From Micromonospora_G sp040676775 (lineage in GTDB: Bacteria; Actinomycetota; Actinomycetes; Mycobacteriales; Micromonosporaceae), in the NCBI RefSeq assembly GCF_040676775.1, contig NZ_JBFAPP010000006.1, forward strand, positions 186,001-250,000: a stretch of DNA of 64,000 bases, read 5' to 3'. Shown here piece by piece: positions 60,701-64,000 of the stretch. Below the pieces are notes generated by a model. It was not told where the DNA came from and searched no databases. It saw only the letters and a program-made list of their open reading frames with translations. Both the position numbers and the translations under genes were made by a program. Numbering within the stretch: position 1 is the stretch's first letter; the number at the start of each line of letters is the position of its first letter.

Positions 60701-61590
60701 CCACCGCGGCCACCGCACCCGTCGGGCCACTGGAGACCGTCGCCACCGACCAGGTCACCGCGGCCCGAGCCACCTGGTCGGCGTTCCGCCGCAACCCGCT
60801 CGGCCTGGCCTCGGTCGCCATCCTCGCCGTACTCGTGATCGTCGGCGTCTGCGCGCCGCTGATCACCGACTCCCCGTCCGGGTACGGCGACCAGGTGCTC
60901 CAGGGTCCGTCCGGGACACACTGGTTCGGCACCGACAACCTCGGTCGGGACATCTTCGCTGAGGTGGTCTGGGGAGCCCGGCTCAGCATCGTGATCGCCG
61001 CGCTCTCCTCCGCGCTCGCCATCGTGATCGGCGTACTGGTCGCGGTGCTCGGCGCCTACTTCCCCCGGGCGGACACGATCATCGGCACCATCGTCGACCT
61101 CTGCCTGTCCCTGCCGGTGCTGCCGCTGATGATCCTGGTCGCGGCGCTGGCCGGACCGAGCCTGGTCACCCTGGTCCTGGTCATCGCGTTCTTCTCCTGG
61201 CCCGAGGTCACCCGGGTGGTCCGGTCCCAGGCACTGTCGGTGGTCCGGTTGCCGTACATGGACGCGGCCCGGCTCACCGGCGGGTCACACGTCTGGATCA
61301 TCCGCAAGCACCTGCTGCCCGCGGTCGCCCCGGTGATCGTGGTGTCGGTGGTGCTGACCGCGTCGCGGGCCGTACTGTCCGCGGCGGGCCTGGCCTTCCT
61401 CGGACTCGGCGACCCGAACAGCTGGTCCTGGGGCCGGATCCTCTACGAGGCCCAGCAGTCCGGCGCGATGTCCAGCGCCTGGTGGACCACCCTCTTCCCG
61501 TCGCTGGCCATGCTCGCCCTGGTGGTCTCGGCCACCCTCATCTCCATCGCCTACAACGACGCTCGCAACCCCCGTACCCGGGAGGACTAG
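60697..61590 (+). CDS. Peptide ABC transporter permease (DppC type)
   Basis: The 297-residue partner permease has an N-terminal segment with RNPLGLASVAILAVLVI, the family motif HWFGTDNLGRDIF and the EAA-like loop MDAARLTGGSHVWIIRKHLLPA. The ATG overlaps the dppB-type stop by 4 bp. It completes the peptide importer with the two ATPases encoded divergently. Confidence 0.95.
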   Translation: MTTAATAPVGPLETVATDQVTAARATWSAFRRNPLGLASVAILAVLVIVGVCAPLITDSPSGYGDQVLQGPSGTHWFGTDNLGRDIFAEVVWGARLSIVIAALSSALAIVIGVLVAVLGAYFPRADTIIGTIVDLCLSLPVLPLMILVAALAGPSLVTLVLVIAFFSWPEVTRVVRSQALSVVRLPYMDAARLTGGSHVWIIRKHLLPAVAPVIVVSVVLTASRAVLSAAGLAFLGLGDPNSWSWGRILYEAQQSGAMSSAWWTTLFPSLAMLALVVSATLISIAYNDARNPRTRED

Positions 61591-61595
61591 CAACG

Positions 61596-62762
61596 ATGCT
61601 GGAAACCCAACGGTTGTCGCCCACCTTCTACACCGCCCTGCAGGACGACCTGCGCGCCGAACTGGCCCGGGCCGGTCTCGACGCGATGCTCGCCGACGAC
61701 CCGGAGGACGTCGCCTACCTGACCGGCTTCTTCCACCACCCCGGCGAACGGCCGGTCGCGGTGCTGCTGCCGACCGACGGAACCACCCGGCTGCTCCTGC
61801 CCGAACTGGAACGCGAGCACGCGCAGGCGCAGCACAGCGCGGCCGAACTGGTGGCCTATCCGGAGTTTCCCGGACTGCGTCCCCAGTTCAGCTACCTCGC
61901 CCCGGTCACCGGCCGGATCGGGTACGCGGGCAGCATGAGCGTGGACCGGCTGGCCCAGATCACCGCCGCCTTCCCGGGTGCCACGATGGTCCGTACCGAT
62001 CTGGTCACCCTGGCCCGTTACCGCAAGCGGCCGGAGGAAATCGCGCTGCACGCGGAGGCAGCCCGGATCACCGACCTGATGCTGGCCGCCGGCCGTACGC
62101 TGATCGAAGACGCCGTCGCGGGCGGCGGTGAGCTCCCCAGCGAGGCCGAGTTGGCCGACCACATCACCACCGTCGGCACCCGCACCATGTACGCCGAGCA
62201 CGCCGACGTGGTGGTGGTCTCGCCGCTGGCCGGCGGGCTCGTCTACGCGGGTCCCAACAGTGCCCGCCCGCACGCGCTGCCCTCGGGTTACCGGCTGCGT
62301 CCCGGCGACACCTTCATGCTCTCCCTCGGTTGCGCGGTCGGCGGCCGGTTCGTCGAGGGGGAGCGGACGTTCATCCTCGGCGAACCCACCGCCGACCAGC
62401 GCCGCTACTACGAAGCGGTACGCCAGGCGCAGCAGACCGGCGGCGAGGCGCTGCGTCCGGGTGTGCTCTGTTCGCAGGCGAACACCGAGTGCCTGGACGT
62501 GATCCGGTCGGCCGGACTGGGCGAGTACCTGCGGCACCGGCAGGGGCACGGCATCGGGCTGGGCATGCACGAGCCGCCCTGGCTCGCCGACGGCGACGAC
62601 ACCCCGCTGGAGGTCGGCATGGTGGTCTCCAACGAGCCGGGCATCTACATCCCCGGCCACGCCGGCTACCGCATCTCCGACTCGATGCTGATCACGCAGG
62701 ACGGCGCCCGGCCGTTCACCTCGTACCCGCGTTCCCTCGACGACGTCGTCGTCGCGCTCTGA
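61596..62762 (+). CDS. M24-family (creatinase/aminopeptidase P fold) protein with altered metal site
   Basis: The 388-residue protein has a creatinase N-terminal domain and the pita-bread catalytic domain. His318 (GHGIG) and Glu347 (NEPGIY) are kept. The first metal Asp is Ser243 (MLSLGC), the second is Glu254 (VEGERTF) and the final Glu is Ser361 (RISD). This resembles creatinase, which works without metal (LSLNC and ERT in the same places as I recall it). A non-peptidase C-N hydrolase is therefore as likely as Xaa-Pro aminopeptidase. GGGAGG lies ten bases before the ATG. It sits in the peptide operon. Confidence 0.85.
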   Translation: MLETQRLSPTFYTALQDDLRAELARAGLDAMLADDPEDVAYLTGFFHHPGERPVAVLLPTDGTTRLLLPELEREHAQAQHSAAELVAYPEFPGLRPQFSYLAPVTGRIGYAGSMSVDRLAQITAAFPGATMVRTDLVTLARYRKRPEEIALHAEAARITDLMLAAGRTLIEDAVAGGGELPSEAELADHITTVGTRTMYAEHADVVVVSPLAGGLVYAGPNSARPHALPSGYRLRPGDTFMLSLGCAVGGRFVEGERTFILGEPTADQRRYYEAVRQAQQTGGEALRPGVLCSQANTECLDVIRSAGLGEYLRHRQGHGIGLGMHEPPWLADGDDTPLEVGMVVSNEPGIYIPGHAGYRISDSMLITQDGARPFTSYPRSLDDVVVAL

Positions 62763-62804
62763 GCCCGACGCCCCGGCGGATGCTCCAGTAGGAAAGGAAA
62801 GACT

Positions 62805-63650
62805 GTGCGGCTGAACATCAACGGCAATGAACTAGAGGTCGAGGTCTTCGGCGCGGACGACGCGCCGGTCCTGATCGCCCACCACGGTGCCCCCGGCCTC
62901 GGCTCGCGTTCCGAGCCGAGAGCCACCTTCAGCCCGTTCGCGGACACCTTCCGCGTGATCGTCTTCGACGCCCGCGGCTCCGGAGTCAGCGAGGGCAACG
63001 GCCCGTTCAGCCACGAGCAGTGGGTGGCCGATGTGGACGGCCTGCGCGAGTGGGCCGGCGTGGAACGGTTCGTGATGGCCGGCGGCTCGTACGGCGGCTT
63101 CATCTCGATGGAGTACGCCATCCGGCACCCGGAGCGGGTGCGCGCGCTGGTGCTGCGGGACACCTCGGCCGACCACGAGAACGACAAGGCGGCCCGGCAC
63201 AACGCCGAGACCTCCACCCGGGTCACCATCGACCTGGAGAAGCTCGACCGGATCAACACCGGCCAGACCCGGGACGACGCGGACCTGCGCGACTGCTGGC
63301 GGGAGATCCTGCCGCTGTACGACCACGTGTACGACCCCGCGAAGGTGGCCGAGCGGGTCGAGGCGACGCCGTACCGCTTCGAGACGCACAACTACGCGTT
63401 CTCCGTCAACATGCCGAACTATGACATCAAGTCGCAACTGCACCGGATCACCTGCCCGACCCTGGTCACCGTCGGCCGCGACGACTGGATCACGCCGGTG
63501 GCGAGCAGTGAGGTAATTGCATCCCTGATTCCGGACGCTAGGCTCGTCGTGTTCGAAAAGTCGGGCCACTCGCCGCAGATCGAAGAGGCGCAGCGGTGGC
63601 GACAGGTGGTACGGGACTTCCTCCACGAGATTGGCGCCGATGAGCAGTAG
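62805..63650 (+). CDS. Alpha/beta hydrolase (proline iminopeptidase/esterase-like)
   Basis: The 281-residue cytoplasmic hydrolase has Ser95 in AGGSYGGF as nucleophile, an acid in GRDDWITP and His in KSGHSPQ. The oxyanion region is HHGAPGLG. In this operon hydrolysis of an imported peptide or amide is probable; an esterase role is not excluded. The GTG start has AGGAAAGGAAA upstream. The end overlaps the AsnC/Lrp start by 11 bp. Confidence 0.9.
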   Translation: MRLNINGNELEVEVFGADDAPVLIAHHGAPGLGSRSEPRATFSPFADTFRVIVFDARGSGVSEGNGPFSHEQWVADVDGLREWAGVERFVMAGGSYGGFISMEYAIRHPERVRALVLRDTSADHENDKAARHNAETSTRVTIDLEKLDRINTGQTRDDADLRDCWREILPLYDHVYDPAKVAERVEATPYRFETHNYAFSVNMPNYDIKSQLHRITCPTLVTVGRDDWITPVASSEVIASLIPDARLVVFEKSGHSPQIEEAQRWRQVVRDFLHEIGADEQ

Positions 63651-64000
63651 TACCGACCATCTCGACGATCTCGACCGGCGGATCATCGCCGCGTTGCAGA
63701 GCGACGGTCGGGCCAGCTGGACGGAGATCGCGGAACTCTCCGGCAGTTCGGTCGCGACCGTCGCCCGGCGCGGCCAGCAACTGCTGCGCGAGGGAGTCGT
63801 CCGGGTCGCGGCGATCCCCGGCAACAACCACGCCGGGGCGGCGGACCTGTTCGTCCTGCGCATCACCTGCGAACCCGGTACGCAGATGGAGGTGCTCGCC
63901 GAACTGGTCCGCCACACCGACCTGCGCTTCCTCAGCCTGGTGACCGGTCCGTACGACATCCTGGCCGAGCTGAACCTGCGCCGGGAGGAGTCCTTGCAGG
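63640..64000 (+). CDS. Lrp/AsnC-family transcriptional regulator (5' part, cut by the window end)
   Basis: About 120 residues are visible. The N-terminal helix-turn-helix begins LDDLDRRIIAALQSDGRASWTEIAELSGSSVATVARR, cited by its ends: LDDLDRRII to VATVARR. The ligand-binding RAM-type domain starts with LFVLRITCEPGTQMEVL and RFLSLVTGPYDILAELN. The ATG at 63640 lies within the end of the hydrolase gene. It probably senses an amino acid released by the operon and binds the divergent promoter region at 56.7-56.9 kb. Confidence 0.92.
   Translation, partial: MSSSTDHLDDLDRRIIAALQSDGRASWTEIAELSGSSVATVARRGQQLLREGVVRVAAIPGNNHAGAADLFVLRITCEPGTQMEVLAELVRHTDLRFLSLVTGPYDILAELNLRREESLQ

Overview
The window is about 72% GC DNA with dense, short-spaced genes, frequent GTG/TTG starts, many 4-bp stop/start overlaps and the GTACG-rich codon use of filamentous actinobacteria. 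Gene content (twin-arginine and lipoprotein exports, CBM-bearing secreted hydrolases, a DUF397 protein, an NRPS cluster) fits Micromonosporaceae best. This is an inference from style and content; no rRNA or tRNA is present to confirm it. No insertion sequence, prophage, tRNA or CRISPR array was seen.

Layout. 1-9.4 kb: the 3' part of an M14 carboxypeptidase; trpF with a RelA-like HD hydrolase; a class-A beta-lactamase-like exported protein; a BenE transporter divergent from an XRE-cupin regulator across a 20-bp palindrome; a zinc-ribbon SDR; small unknowns and a double DUF427 protein. 9.4-21.2 kb: a LacI-controlled glycan locus. A lipoprotein binding protein, two sugar ABC permeases, a cytoplasmic 896-aa enzyme and a secreted GH95-like enzyme are read leftward. 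The LacI gene and a CocE/NonD esterase are read rightward. Two copies of an ATAACGTTAT operator flank the regulator. 21.2-24.8 kb: a PHM-like copper lipoprotein, an alditol-oxidase homologue and a YflT-like membrane protein.

25.0-35.2 kb: a compact biosynthetic cluster with a GT4 glycosyltransferase, a TylF-type O-methyltransferase, a free carrier protein, a C-A-T NRPS, an acyl-AMP ligase, a stand-alone condensation-like protein and an MFS exporter. 35.3-43.3 kb: a lipoprotein, an alcohol dehydrogenase, a GNAT, a secreted amidase, DUF397, an MFS transporter, a TetR regulator with two matching operators and an atypical SDR, and a cupin. 43.6-46.5 kb: a secreted CBM32-type protein and a CE7 esterase. 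46.7-54.5 kb: a PrmC-like methyltransferase, ApbE, and a response regulator-histidine kinase-GT39-GT2/GtrA operon.

54.7-64 kb: a divergent peptide uptake and degradation locus. Two Opp/Dpp ATPases read leftward. An M19 dipeptidase, binding protein, two permeases, a creatinase-like M24 protein, an alpha/beta hydrolase and an AsnC/Lrp regulator (cut by the window end) read rightward. Together the loci describe a saprophyte that imports and degrades decorated glycans and small peptides and makes at least one small nonribosomal product.
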